Part shown: positions 1 through 6,693 of the stretch, piece by piece
Position numbering within the stretch: the stretch's first letter is position 1
Layout: each line of letters begins with the position of its first letter
Assembly: GCA_050123275.1 (NCBI GenBank)
Contig: JASFHK010000020.1
Span: 1 to 14,765, forward strand
Source: E44-bin88 sp050123275
Lineage (GTDB): Bacteria; Chloroflexota; Dehalococcoidia; Dehalococcoidales; BS750m-G39
Length of the DNA: 14,765 nt
Direction: 5' to 3'
Translations under genes and position numbers: made by a program
Notes under the pieces: model-generated
The model's database searches: none
Seen by the model: only the letters and a program-made list of their open reading frames with translations
Told to the model about the DNA's origin: nothing

Positions 1-1146
1 TTCTTTCGGATAAACAAACACCCCGTGTTCATCCAGGTCGTAGTCGATTCCCATGAAGCGGGTCATCCATTCCTGATGGATGGCTTGCGGGTCGAGATCT
101 TCGAAAAGCTCGGGGTGTAACCACTTGGCCATGTAAGCGAAACCAATGCAGGATGTAGCCGGTAGTTCGCTGTGAATCACGTACACCCGCCCTTCCTTAA
201 TGGCGGTGACTTCGGAGAGTTCGCTGCGGCTCAGAATCGCTTCATGAAATGCTTCAATCTCGGAATAATCGTCCACTTCATACCCACAGGCGATGGGCGG
301 GTAACCATAAAAGGCATAGTCCAACGCCATGGCGATGATGACATCCGGATTTTGCTCGATGACCCATTCCGGATCGATGGTACCGTAGGTCGTCGCCATA
401 TCCACCGCCACGTTGATCCCGCCCGGGATATCTATCTGGCTCTGAAACTGCAGAAGGTCTTTGTTGAAGGTAAAGTACTCCATCCACTCGTAGTAGACCT
501 TCGGCTTGTCTTCTTCCGCGATACCGGCTACCCTCTCGGTAATCATGTCCATGGTACCCTGGAAAAACTCGATGTACTCGTCAGCGGCTTCCTGGCAATC
601 GAACAACTCACCGAGCAGCATCACGCTGGCCACGATTTCCTTGGGCGTATTGTAGGAAAGAGCGATGACCGGTATCTCCGGCTCCAGCGTGGACACGATG
701 TCATCGAAGCCTTCCATGGGTACCACGCCGGTGATAAAGACATCGGGGTCCACGGTAATCATTGCCTCATAGTCGATGACGTAATGGGATTCAGAGGTCT
801 GGACGAGCGGCAACGACAGCAGGTCTTCAAAAAGAAACTCTACTTCGGCGGTAGTCCGGTCTATGCCGATAATCCGGTCCTCTGCCCCGAGTGATACCAT
901 CAGTTCCGTGACCATGGATAGACCGGAAGCCACGGTTTGAATAGGTTTTTCCAGAGTAACTTCGCGGCCAAAGCCGTCGGTTACGGTTATGGTTTCCGGG
1001 GTATCGCCGACCTCAGGCGTTTCGCCCTGTACAGGGGTATCGTCTTGTACGGGCTCCTCCTCTTTCACAGTACAGCTAGCCAGCGCCATGACTATGAGCA
1101 GTCCGGCCAAAAGTGAAGAGATGACTTTCAGTGTTTTGCTTTTCAT
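1..1146 (-). CDS. Iron-siderophore/cobalamin-type ABC substrate-binding lipoprotein (3' end outside window)
   Basis: I translated this by hand from the complement of 1146: 382 codons stay open to the window edge. The start is ATG at 1144-1146, preceded by AAGGAGGAG at good spacing. Residues 1-24 form a signal peptide ending in a lipobox (LASC, Cys25), then an acidic/Pro-rich linker. The mature part opens with ITVTDGFGREVTLEKP, the usual first strand of FhuD/BtuF/FepB-type proteins (Pfam PF01497 family, TroA-like fold). The last visible residues (HGVFVYPKE) resemble the C-terminus of this family, so little is missing. Role: surface-anchored capture of a metal chelate. It lies 22 bp after the ABC pair and probably shares its transcript, but has its own strong ribosome site. 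Its true permease could be that pair or a FecCD-type system beyond the edge. The ligand (siderophore, haem, corrinoid) cannot be told from sequence. Confidence 0.9.
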   Translation of the reverse strand, partial: MKSKTLKVISSLLAGLLIVMALASCTVKEEEPVQDDTPVQGETPEVGDTPETITVTDGFGREVTLEKPIQTVASGLSMVTELMVSLGAEDRIIGIDRTTAEVEFLFEDLLSLPLVQTSESHYVIDYEAMITVDPDVFITGVVPMEGFDDIVSTLEPEIPVIALSYNTPKEIVASVMLLGELFDCQEAADEYIEFFQGTMDMITERVAGIAEEDKPKVYYEWMEYFTFNKDLLQFQSQIDIPGGINVAVDMATTYGTIDPEWVIEQNPDVIIAMALDYAFYGYPPIACGYEVDDYSEIEAFHEAILSRSELSEVTAIKEGRVYVIHSELPATSCIGFAYMAKWLHPELFEDLDPQAIHQEWMTRFMGIDYDLDEHGVFVYPKE

Positions 1147-1168
1147 TGGGTTCTCCTCCTTCAAATAT

Positions 1169-2911
1169 TTATGTGGTCGCCTTCATCCGCCAGCCCGCCG
1201 ATTGCTGCTGTAACGTCCAGAGCTGGTGGTAAAGTCCTTCTTTAGAGAGCAGGTCATCATGTTTGCCTTCCTCGACCACGCTGGCCTTATCGAGAACTAA
1301 AATTTTATCCGCCCCCCGCACCGTCTTCAGGCGGTGAGCGATGGTCACCACCGTCTTATTGGTCACCAGGGCGTTTAGGGCGCGCTGGACGTTGGTCTCG
1401 TTTTCCGGGTCGAGGGAGGCGGTGGCCTCGTCCAGCAGCACGATGGGAGCGTCCTTGAGCAAGGCACGGGCAATGGAAACGCGCTGTTTTTCCCCGCCGG
1501 AAAGGGTACAGCCCCCCTCCCCGACCGGGGTATCGTAGCCCTGCGGCAGCGCCGTGATGAAATCATGGGCGCACGCCTGGCGGGCGGCCTCCTCTATCTC
1601 ATCCTGAGAAGCGTCGATCCGCCCGACGCGGATGTTGTTGCCGATGGTATCCTTAAAGAGATAAACGTCCTGGAAGACCATGGAAATACGAGAGAGCAGC
1701 TTCTCCGGGTCTATCTCCTTAATGTCCTTGCCCCCCAAACGGATGCTGCCGCCCTGAACGTCCCAGAAGCGGGCGATAAGGCGGGCTACCGTGCTCTTGC
1801 CGCTGCCGGAAGGCCCCACTAAGGCCGTTATGGTGCGCGGCTCGATGGCAAACGAAATATTCTTGAGCACATCACGGTCCTCATAGGCAAAAGTAACGTT
1901 ATCGAACTCAATGCGGTTGTCCTCGGGGGGATCGTCCTGTCCCGGTAACATCGGGTGCTGTTGTACTTCCATGATACGCTCGGCGCTGACCGTGGCGTAT
2001 TTAATCTCGGCGTAGTTGACCATTACTACCTGTAGCGGCTCGAACACCCTTGTGCCCAGCAGTATGAAGATAAGGAATATCGGCAACGTCAGCTCTCCCC
2101 CCGCCAACAGGTAGGCACCGGTAAAGATTATCAGAGTCATCCCGGCCCGCATCAGCCCGATAGCCACCATCATCACCGGGCCTATCGCTCCCTCGATTTT
2201 GATGGACTCGCGCATCAGCCGGTGAAAAGCCTCCCGCAGGCGCTCGAAGCGCTGTCCGCTCAGGTTATGCGCCTTAATCTCGCGCATGCCGAGCAGGTAT
2301 TCCTGAAGTCGGCTGGCGGCGTCCACTTTGGCCTTTATGTGCGATTTGCTCAACCGTACCTGAAAATTGTTCGTCAGGTAAATGATGAGTACCGACAGCG
2401 GTAGGGCGATGAACATGGCCAGCGCCATCTGCCACTGTACGAAAAGCAGGCAGATGAAAGCGAGGAAAGGCAGCACTACCCCGCTGACAAGCTGCGGGAA
2501 GTGATGTGATATAGCCGTTTCCACAAGGGTATAGTCACCCAGAATCATAGTGGTCAAGTCGCCGGGGTCGCGGCTGCCGAAGAAGCCTAAAGAAAGGTGA
2601 CGCAGGCGCTCCGCCAGCGCCGTCCGCCCCCGGGCCGAAGCTTCATAGGCTACGTAATACGTCTTATCGTACGCCCAGGCATAAGCGATGTATTGTACCA
2701 GCAGCCAAGCGAAGAGGACACCGGATACCAGCCACATCCGGCCGATATCCAGCGGCTCACCGGTCTGGAAGTGACGAAAGATAACGTTGAATACCTCCAG
2801 TATTAGCACCGCCGGCACTATCTTGCAGATACCGTCAAGCAGAGAGGCTACGGACGGTTTAACCAGTGAGCGCGGGTTACCGCTGGTGATGTTATAAAGT
2901 ATCTTTCTCAT
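1169..2911 (-). CDS. ABC half-transporter, exporter fold, siderophore (YbtQ/IrtB-like) type, second subunit
   Basis: The protein is 580 aa. The start is ATG at 2911: GGAGGAGGTG precedes it, and the ATG overlaps the upstream gene's stop as ATGA. A longer reading to 2983 only adds residues encoded inside the upstream gene. Residues about 20-310 hold the six-helix ABC exporter membrane domain; the nucleotide-binding domain follows with Walker A GPSGSGKST (366-374), Q-loop Gln414, signature LSGGE (470-474), Walker B IVLLDE (490-495) and H-loop His526, all intact. Half-transporters paired like this in iron loci include YbtP/YbtQ and IrtA/IrtB, which import siderophores despite the exporter fold. 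That role is inferred here from the adjoining FhuD-like lipoprotein and the iron-box-like sites upstream. Export of a peptide or drug remains possible. Confidence 0.88.
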   Translation of the reverse strand: MRKILYNITSGNPRSLVKPSVASLLDGICKIVPAVLILEVFNVIFRHFQTGEPLDIGRMWLVSGVLFAWLLVQYIAYAWAYDKTYYVAYEASARGRTALAERLRHLSLGFFGSRDPGDLTTMILGDYTLVETAISHHFPQLVSGVVLPFLAFICLLFVQWQMALAMFIALPLSVLIIYLTNNFQVRLSKSHIKAKVDAASRLQEYLLGMREIKAHNLSGQRFERLREAFHRLMRESIKIEGAIGPVMMVAIGLMRAGMTLIIFTGAYLLAGGELTLPIFLIFILLGTRVFEPLQVVMVNYAEIKYATVSAERIMEVQQHPMLPGQDDPPEDNRIEFDNVTFAYEDRDVLKNISFAIEPRTITALVGPSGSGKSTVARLIARFWDVQGGSIRLGGKDIKEIDPEKLLSRISMVFQDVYLFKDTIGNNIRVGRIDASQDEIEEAARQACAHDFITALPQGYDTPVGEGGCTLSGGEKQRVSIARALLKDAPIVLLDEATASLDPENETNVQRALNALVTNKTVVTIAHRLKTVRGADKILVLDKASVVEEGKHDDLLSKEGLYHQLWTLQQQSAGWRMKATT

Positions 2912-4749
2912 TTCGGTTGCACCTCCTCCCGGGAGTCTTCGGAGGTTAGTTCCCAGGCACCGGCATCGATATGAGCTCCCCACATGCGCTGGTATAAACC
3001 TCCTTCGGCCAGTAGGACGTCGTGGGGGCCGTTCTCAACGATACGCCCGTTATCGACCACGACGATGTTATCGGCTTCGCGTATGGTGGTCAGGCGGTGG
3101 GCGATGACGATAACCGTTTTGTTCTTTATCAGGGATATAAGCCCCTGCTGTATTTTCACCTCGTTTTCCGGGTCGGCAAAGGCGGTGGCTTCATCCAGTA
3201 CCAGGATCGGGGCATTCTTCAAGATGGCCCGGGCGATAGCCACCCGTTGCGCCTCCCCGCCGGAGAGGTAGGTGCCGCCCTCGCCGATTTTGGTCTGATA
3301 ACCCTCCGGCAGTTTTTGGATAAATTCGTGGCAACAGGCTGCCTTGGCGGCGGCGATAACCTGCTCTCTGGCTATGTTGCTACGCCCCATGCGGATGTTT
3401 TCCTCGATGGTGTCGTAGAAGAGATGGACATCCTGGAAAACAAAGGACACTGTATCCATCAGGTTTTCCGTCCCCATCTCACGCACGTCCACGCCGCCGA
3501 TTTTGATAGCGCCGGCGGCGACGTCCCAGAAACGGGGAATGAGGTTGGCGATAGTGGTTTTACCGCTGCCGGAGGGCCCCACCAGGGCCGTTATCTCCCC
3601 CTCCCTGGCGACGAAGGAAACGTCGGTCAGCGCTTCGGTGCGGGTGGCAGCTGTCTGGTCGTCGTAGGAAAAGCCCACCTTTTCGAAGGCCACCGAGTAC
3701 GTCTCGGGAAGCTTGGGCAGCTCTGGCTCCGCTACAGGTTCTTGAGCCAGGATTTTATCAATGCGTTCGGTGCCCTCGGATATCTGGCGCAATGTGCCAC
3801 CCGCGTAGAGTAGCTTCAGTACCGGCACGGACAAACCGGGGGCCAGCACCATGAACACCATGATGGTCAAAGCCAGCGCCTGGTTGCCCGGCTGCCCGCT
3901 GATGAGCAGGATTGCCACCGGCACGATGAAAGTAAGTATCGCCGACAGGACGACGAAGAAAACGCTGTAAGGGGTTTTGTAGCTCTTGGTTATTTTCAGC
4001 GTGAAATCGCGGTATTCCTTGATGGATTTATTGAAACGCAGAAAGTTGCGCACGGTCAGGCCGAAGACCTTGACCGCCGGCATGCCGCGGACGTACTCCA
4101 CCGCCTCGGCGTTAACGTCTTCCTGAACGTCCATGTATTTCGTCCAACTCTCCCGGCCCTCTTTGCTGAAATACACCCAACATTGCAGGCAGTAGGAAGC
4201 AAGTACAGGAACACTGGCGGCTAGCGCCAGCCGCCAGTCCAGCACGAACATCACCGTCAGCATGGTTATCGGCAAGACTATGGCGCCGACGAAGTCGGGT
4301 ATCTGGTGAGCGATGAAAAGCTCTATCTTCTCCACGCTCAGTTCCAGGTTCTTCTTGATGGCGCCGGTAGACTGGCGGTTGAAATAGCCTAACGGTAGTT
4401 TTGCTAGGTATTGGCTCAGGCGTATGCGCAGGTTATACAGGGTGCGGAAGGCGGCGATATGCGACGCCATATTGCCGGCGTAGAGAAATATCAGCGCCCC
4501 CACCAGCAGTAACAGCGCCCAGATACCCCACTGCTGTATCAAGCCGTAATCGATTAGCGCCGGGGTGGCCGCGTTTTTCAGCAGCTCGGCCACGATGAAA
4601 TACACCGCTACAAACGGAGAGAACTGCAGCAATGTGGCGATTATCGAAAGGAAAGTTGCCAGTATGAGCAGTCCGCGCTTTCCCCCGGCTATTTCCAAAA
4701 GCCGCGAAATTCCGGTTTTCCGTTTGGGCAGTGTTTCTTCATTATCCAA
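2908..4749 (-). CDS. ABC half-transporter, exporter fold, siderophore (YbtP/IrtA-like) type, first subunit
   Basis: The protein is 613 aa. It starts at TTG (4747-4749) behind AGAAAGGA about 10 bases upstream; no ATG or GTG lies at a better place. A short charged N-terminus is followed by the six-helix exporter-type membrane domain (about 25-320) and a complete nucleotide-binding domain: Walker A GPSGSGKTT (391-399), Q-loop Gln439, signature LSGGE (495-499), Walker B ILVLDE (515-520), H-loop His551. The stretch after Walker B (ATAFADPENE) is the form I associate with siderophore-linked members of this class. The stop overlaps the next start by ATGA, so the two subunits are probably translationally coupled and form a heterodimer in the cytoplasmic membrane. 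A leader of about 240 nt carrying two DtxR-like boxes precedes it, suggesting iron repression. Confidence 0.88.
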   Translation of the reverse strand: MDNEETLPKRKTGISRLLEIAGGKRGLLILATFLSIIATLLQFSPFVAVYFIVAELLKNAATPALIDYGLIQQWGIWALLLLVGALIFLYAGNMASHIAAFRTLYNLRIRLSQYLAKLPLGYFNRQSTGAIKKNLELSVEKIELFIAHQIPDFVGAIVLPITMLTVMFVLDWRLALAASVPVLASYCLQCWVYFSKEGRESWTKYMDVQEDVNAEAVEYVRGMPAVKVFGLTVRNFLRFNKSIKEYRDFTLKITKSYKTPYSVFFVVLSAILTFIVPVAILLISGQPGNQALALTIMVFMVLAPGLSVPVLKLLYAGGTLRQISEGTERIDKILAQEPVAEPELPKLPETYSVAFEKVGFSYDDQTAATRTEALTDVSFVAREGEITALVGPSGSGKTTIANLIPRFWDVAAGAIKIGGVDVREMGTENLMDTVSFVFQDVHLFYDTIEENIRMGRSNIAREQVIAAAKAACCHEFIQKLPEGYQTKIGEGGTYLSGGEAQRVAIARAILKNAPILVLDEATAFADPENEVKIQQGLISLIKNKTVIVIAHRLTTIREADNIVVVDNGRIVENGPHDVLLAEGGLYQRMWGAHIDAGAWELTSEDSREEVQPK

Positions 4750-4794
4750 CTCTCGCGTATCCTTTCTAAAGTGATGATGGTAGTTTTTGAAAAG

Positions 4795-4813
4795 TAAGGT
4801 TAGTCTAACTTTT
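4795..4813 (-). promoter_or_regulatory. DtxR/IdeR-like iron box, proximal
   Basis: The 19-mer TAAGGTTAGTCTAACTTTT contains the perfect palindrome GTTAG-T-CTAAC (4799-4809). It matches the classical DtxR/IdeR consensus TTAGGTTAGGCTAACCTAA at 14 of 19 positions by hand count. It lies about 45 bases upstream of the first ABC subunit and would fall inside the leader made from the promoter at 4997-5024. It could act as a roadblock, or serve a second promoter that I cannot define. Confidence 0.65.
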
Positions 4814-4876
4814 TAGGGTAAAAAATATATCGGTCTTTTTCAATCAGAATAGGGAGCCGGTGCCGTAGCTTTCCTC

Positions 4877-4894
4877 ACTATACTCACGTATAGT
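4877..4894 (-). other. Hairpin with GNRA tetraloop in the leader of the ABC operon
   Basis: ACTATAC and GTATAGT form a perfect 7-bp stem. On the transcribed (minus) strand the loop is GTGA, a GNRA tetraloop. It sits in the middle of the predicted untranslated leader (about 4749-4990) and is followed in the RNA by GAAAGCTACGGCACCGG. The arrangement suggests a folded leader, but I do not recognise a riboswitch class. Confidence 0.35.
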
Positions 4895-4969
4895 AACGAC
4901 GTCCGAGTAACCTTCTGGGCTAGTTATTTGATCACCAGTACTGTTCAAAGCCCCGTCCTATCAAAAGTG

Positions 4970-4988
4970 TTAGATTAGTCTAACAATC
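4970..4988 (-). promoter_or_regulatory. DtxR/IdeR-like iron box, distal, at the predicted transcription start
   Basis: The 19-mer TTAGATTAGTCTAACAATC matches the DtxR/IdeR consensus at 13 of 19 positions. It lies in the perfect 7+7 palindrome TGTTAGA-TTAG-TCTAACA (4968-4985) and shares TTAGTCTAAC with the proximal box. It sits just downstream of the -10 hexamer at 4997-5002, where a bound repressor would block initiation. No DtxR-family regulator gene is in this window. Confidence 0.68.
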
Positions 4989-4996
4989 TGCTATAG

Positions 4997-5024
4997 TTTA
5001 TAACACCTCACCATCGTCTGTCAA
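4997..5024 (-). promoter_or_regulatory. Sigma-70-type promoter of the siderophore-type ABC operon
   Basis: Read on the minus strand, -35 TTGACA (5019-5024) and -10 TATAAA (4997-5002) are separated by 16 bp. Transcription would start near 4990, at the edge of the distal DtxR-like box, and run through about 240 untranslated bases to the TTG at 4749. Confidence 0.65.
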
Positions 5025-5040
5025 GTCCCCGGGGGCGACA

Positions 5041-5167
5041 GATCAGCTATCTCTTAAAGTCATAACTTCTGATTTTTGCGCGGAGGATTCCGATGTATGG
5101 AGACTGCATAAAAGTCAGGAAAGTGCAACGAGGTAACAACCCGTCATTCTGTTCAATCGGTAATAGA
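5041..5167. other. Gene-free stretch before an orphan terminator
   Basis: About 125 bases, A/T-richer than the ABC genes, with no coding region I trust. A GGAGG-ATG pair at 5082-5095 opens a 55-codon frame, but it runs through the terminator and one CRISPR-like repeat. The stretch may encode the body of a small RNA ending at the terminator at 5168-5198, but no convincing plus-strand promoter is visible. Confidence 0.3.
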
Positions 5168-5198
5168 AGAGGCTGGAGAATATCTCCAGCCTCTTTTT
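5168..5198 (+). terminator. Strong intrinsic terminator without an upstream gene
   Basis: AGAGGCTGGAGA and TCTCCAGCCTCT form a perfect 12-bp stem with an ATA loop, followed on the plus strand by TTTTTCTTTT. On the minus strand no T-run follows, so it points rightward. No plus-strand gene ends here. Confidence 0.75.
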
Positions 5199-5203
5199 CT
5201 TTT

Positions 5204-5294
5204 ATCCCCTTGCGAGGATTACATGCTTCCGGACCTATTATAGCAGGGGCGGAGGAGTGAACTGATATGGGTTTCAATCCCCTTGCGAGGATTA
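5204..5294. repeat. Two CRISPR-like repeat units, 73-bp period
   Basis: The 18-mer ATCCCCTTGCGAGGATTA occurs at 5204-5221 and 5277-5294, exactly 73 bases apart. The second copy is preceded by GTTTCA; read on the minus strand it therefore ends in GGGGATTGAAAC, the 3' end typical of many CRISPR repeats. The core is an imperfect palindrome (AATCC/GGATT). A 73-bp period fits a repeat of about 36 plus a spacer of about 37. The first copy is degraded on its T-rich side. There is no third unit and no cas gene in the window, so this is an array remnant at best, or a two-copy element repeat. Confidence 0.45.
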
Positions 5295-5353
5295 GTTCAT
5301 TAGTTACGGACTGTGCAAGCATCGCTGTGCCCTCTCAAAAGCCACTGGCCGGG

Positions 5354-6370
5354 CTATCGTTTATAAGGGTAGTTGTCTAGCCAGTTCTTAATTGTACCTT
5401 TAGATACCCCCATTAACTTAGCTATCTGCCCTAGTGATAATCCCTGCCGTTTAAGCTCTTTTGCTTTCTCAATCCGCTGGCTTAGGGGTGTCTTTTTAGG
5501 TGGTCTGGCTGTTATCTCTCCCACGGTAGCGAAGATATGACCAAGTTTCTCACTCCAGAATGATGGTAGGGAATTTTCTACTAGACCCACAAAGTCATTA
5601 TCTGGGGCGTAAACATAAGCCCACTTTCTCTTATCACCATTTACAGTGGTCAAAGCTTGCTTTGCCTGTGTTGCAATATCAGTTAATTCTCGTCGGTCAA
5701 ATTTCAGTTGCAGTAGGCCTAAATCCTTGAAAATTATCACGTTGGCTGAACTGGCGATGTTTCTGTCTATCTGCCTACTTTCTTGGGAGACGAAAATCAA
5801 GGTCTGGTCCCGCTGACGGGACAGGTTTATCAGTTGGGACATTGCCTTAGCCTCAGCTGCCATGCTATAGCGAGCATGGAAGGGCATGTACGCTTCGTCC
5901 ACTAGAACAATAGCCTTTGGTGGCACATCTTCCAAGCTAGTAGCCATGCCTACCCAATCGGGTAGTAGCTTCCTGGCATTTTCTGGTAAGCCGACAACGT
6001 AAGGGCTGGCAGTCCAGCGTAAATGCTCCAACAACCGATAACCAAGAGCACTCTTACCTTTCCCTCTCCCGCCCAAAATCACAGTAACCGAGGGGTGGCG
6101 AATGAGCTTTAGCCAATTTCCTGACTCAACTATATTAGGATCTGGGACCAGCTTTACTGGCTGTGGCTGAGACTCTAGGAGGGTAGATTTTCCAAGGGTT
6201 TCATTGAAGGCTTTCTCAAGAATGCCTTTTATGTCCAGATTAGCGAGGATATTGCTAGGGCTAGGTTTTAAGTTACTACTAGGGGCTTGATTAGTAGAGC
6301 CTACCTCTTTCAATATTTTATAACCAATCCAAAGACCGAGTCCCCACTTAAAAAACTCCGTTCCGTTCAT
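5354..6370 (-). CDS. P-loop ATPase with N-terminal membrane segment and C-terminal helix-turn-helix (Zot/HerA/packaging-type)
   Basis: The protein is 338 aa. The start is ATG at 6370 behind GAGGTG. Residues about 6-22 form a short hydrophobic segment. Walker A is LGGRGKGKSA (99-108); Walker B is AIVLVDEA (153-160). LSRQRDQTLIFVSQESRQ (183-200) with the following IDRN looks like the sensor and arginine region of Zot, HerA/FtsK and viral packaging ATPases. Residues about 296-331 form a helix-turn-helix (LSLGQIAKLMGVSKGTIKNW) of the resolvase/transposase type. Likely role: DNA translocation, packaging or virion morphogenesis for a small mobile element, with the tail recognising element DNA. The gene stands alone, is A/T-richer than its neighbours and has an iteron-like cluster directly upstream. 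Fold class is fairly sure; exact family and function are not. Confidence 0.75.
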   Translation of the reverse strand: MNGTEFFKWGLGLWIGYKILKEVGSTNQAPSSNLKPSPSNILANLDIKGILEKAFNETLGKSTLLESQPQPVKLVPDPNIVESGNWLKLIRHPSVTVILGGRGKGKSALGYRLLEHLRWTASPYVVGLPENARKLLPDWVGMATSLEDVPPKAIVLVDEAYMPFHARYSMAAEAKAMSQLINLSRQRDQTLIFVSQESRQIDRNIASSANVIIFKDLGLLQLKFDRRELTDIATQAKQALTTVNGDKRKWAYVYAPDNDFVGLVENSLPSFWSEKLGHIFATVGEITARPPKKTPLSQRIEKAKELKRQGLSLGQIAKLMGVSKGTIKNWLDNYPYKR

Positions 6371-6392
6371 TAAATAGTCACCTCACTTTCCG

Positions 6393-6496
6393 GGTGTTCA
6401 ATACCGTTCAACTAGGTATGAAAGTTGAACACCTGGCCGTTCAACTCCGTTTAACTAAACAGGTAGTTGAATACCTTGTTGAATCCCTAGTTTAAC
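6393..6496. repeat. Iteron-like cluster of GTTCAAC words upstream of the ATPase
   Basis: Eight related 7-mers lie in about 100 bases: GTTCAAT 6396, GTTCAAC 6406, GTTGAAC 6424 (inverted), GTTCAAC 6439, GTTTAAC 6449, GTTGAAT 6466 and 6478 (inverted), GTTTAAC 6490. GGTGTTCAA (6393-6401) and TTGAACACC (6425-6433) also form a perfect 9-bp inverted repeat, with TACC/GGTA nested inside. The cluster begins 22 bases upstream of the ATPase start. It may be a replication origin or an operator for the ATPase's own helix-turn-helix. Confidence 0.55.
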
Positions 6497-6536
6497 CTTC
6501 TATCTAAAATATGGATTTAATAAATTAGTAAAACGA

Positions 6537-6581
6537 AGCTAGTTGAGGTTGTTGCTGTATTTCTAACTACCTCAACTAGCT
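6537..6581. repeat. 17-bp inverted repeat with one mismatch
   Basis: The left arm (6537-6553) begins AGCTAGTTGAGGT and the right arm (6565-6581) ends ACCTCAACTAGCT: 13 perfect pairs, one mismatch, then three more pairs, around an 11-base loop. The arms contain the GTTGA/TCAAC word of the adjoining cluster. It may be a binding site or an origin cruciform; a terminator is less likely because no T-run follows directly. Confidence 0.6.
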
Positions 6582-6666
6582 AAGGCTTTTTATCTCTTAA
6601 ATCGGATTGCCAGCGCTCGTCTTTGTTCTAGGAGGAGCAGGATACTTCGGTAGGATAGAGACGAAG

Positions 6667-6687
6667 CCTCCCCCGTCTCCACCAGCT
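6667..6687 (+). other. tmRNA-like 3' end, possible attachment site
   Basis: CCTCCCCCGTCTCCACCA ends like the acceptor strand of many tmRNAs (CGTCTCC + ACCA) and is followed about 10 bases later by a strong terminator, as at the end of an ssrA gene. The preceding bases do not form a proper T-arm and no 5' tmRNA portion is present. It may therefore be a duplicated 3' end left by integration of the adjoining element. ssrA is a known integration site, including in Dehalococcoides. This is an inference from a short match. Confidence 0.35.
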
Positions 6688-6693
6688 ATACCA

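Noticed and set aside
172..894. 240-codon plus-strand frame
   Set aside because: It lies opposite the binding-protein gene on the minus strand, which has a signal peptide, lipobox and ribosome site; the plus frame has none and no family resemblance.
4820..4860. Second promoter just upstream of the proximal DtxR-like box
   Set aside because: TTGAAA is present on the minus strand but the -10 at proper spacing (TACCCT) is poor.
4820..4900. c-di-GMP-I (GEMM) riboswitch in the iron-operon leader
   Set aside because: Only the GNRA-capped stem and an AAAGCTACGG-like word fit; the conserved first half is not there, so I did not call it.
5093..5260. 55-codon plus-strand frame with GGAGG-ATG
   Set aside because: It reads through the perfect 12-bp terminator and a repeat unit; the peptide has no recognisable features.
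5047..5322. 91-codon minus-strand frame
   Set aside because: No ribosome site, and it runs through the strong terminator and both CRISPR-like repeats.
6640..6687. Complete tRNA or tmRNA gene
   Set aside because: The 3' end looks right, but no T-arm, no 5' acceptor strand and no tag-peptide frame can be found.
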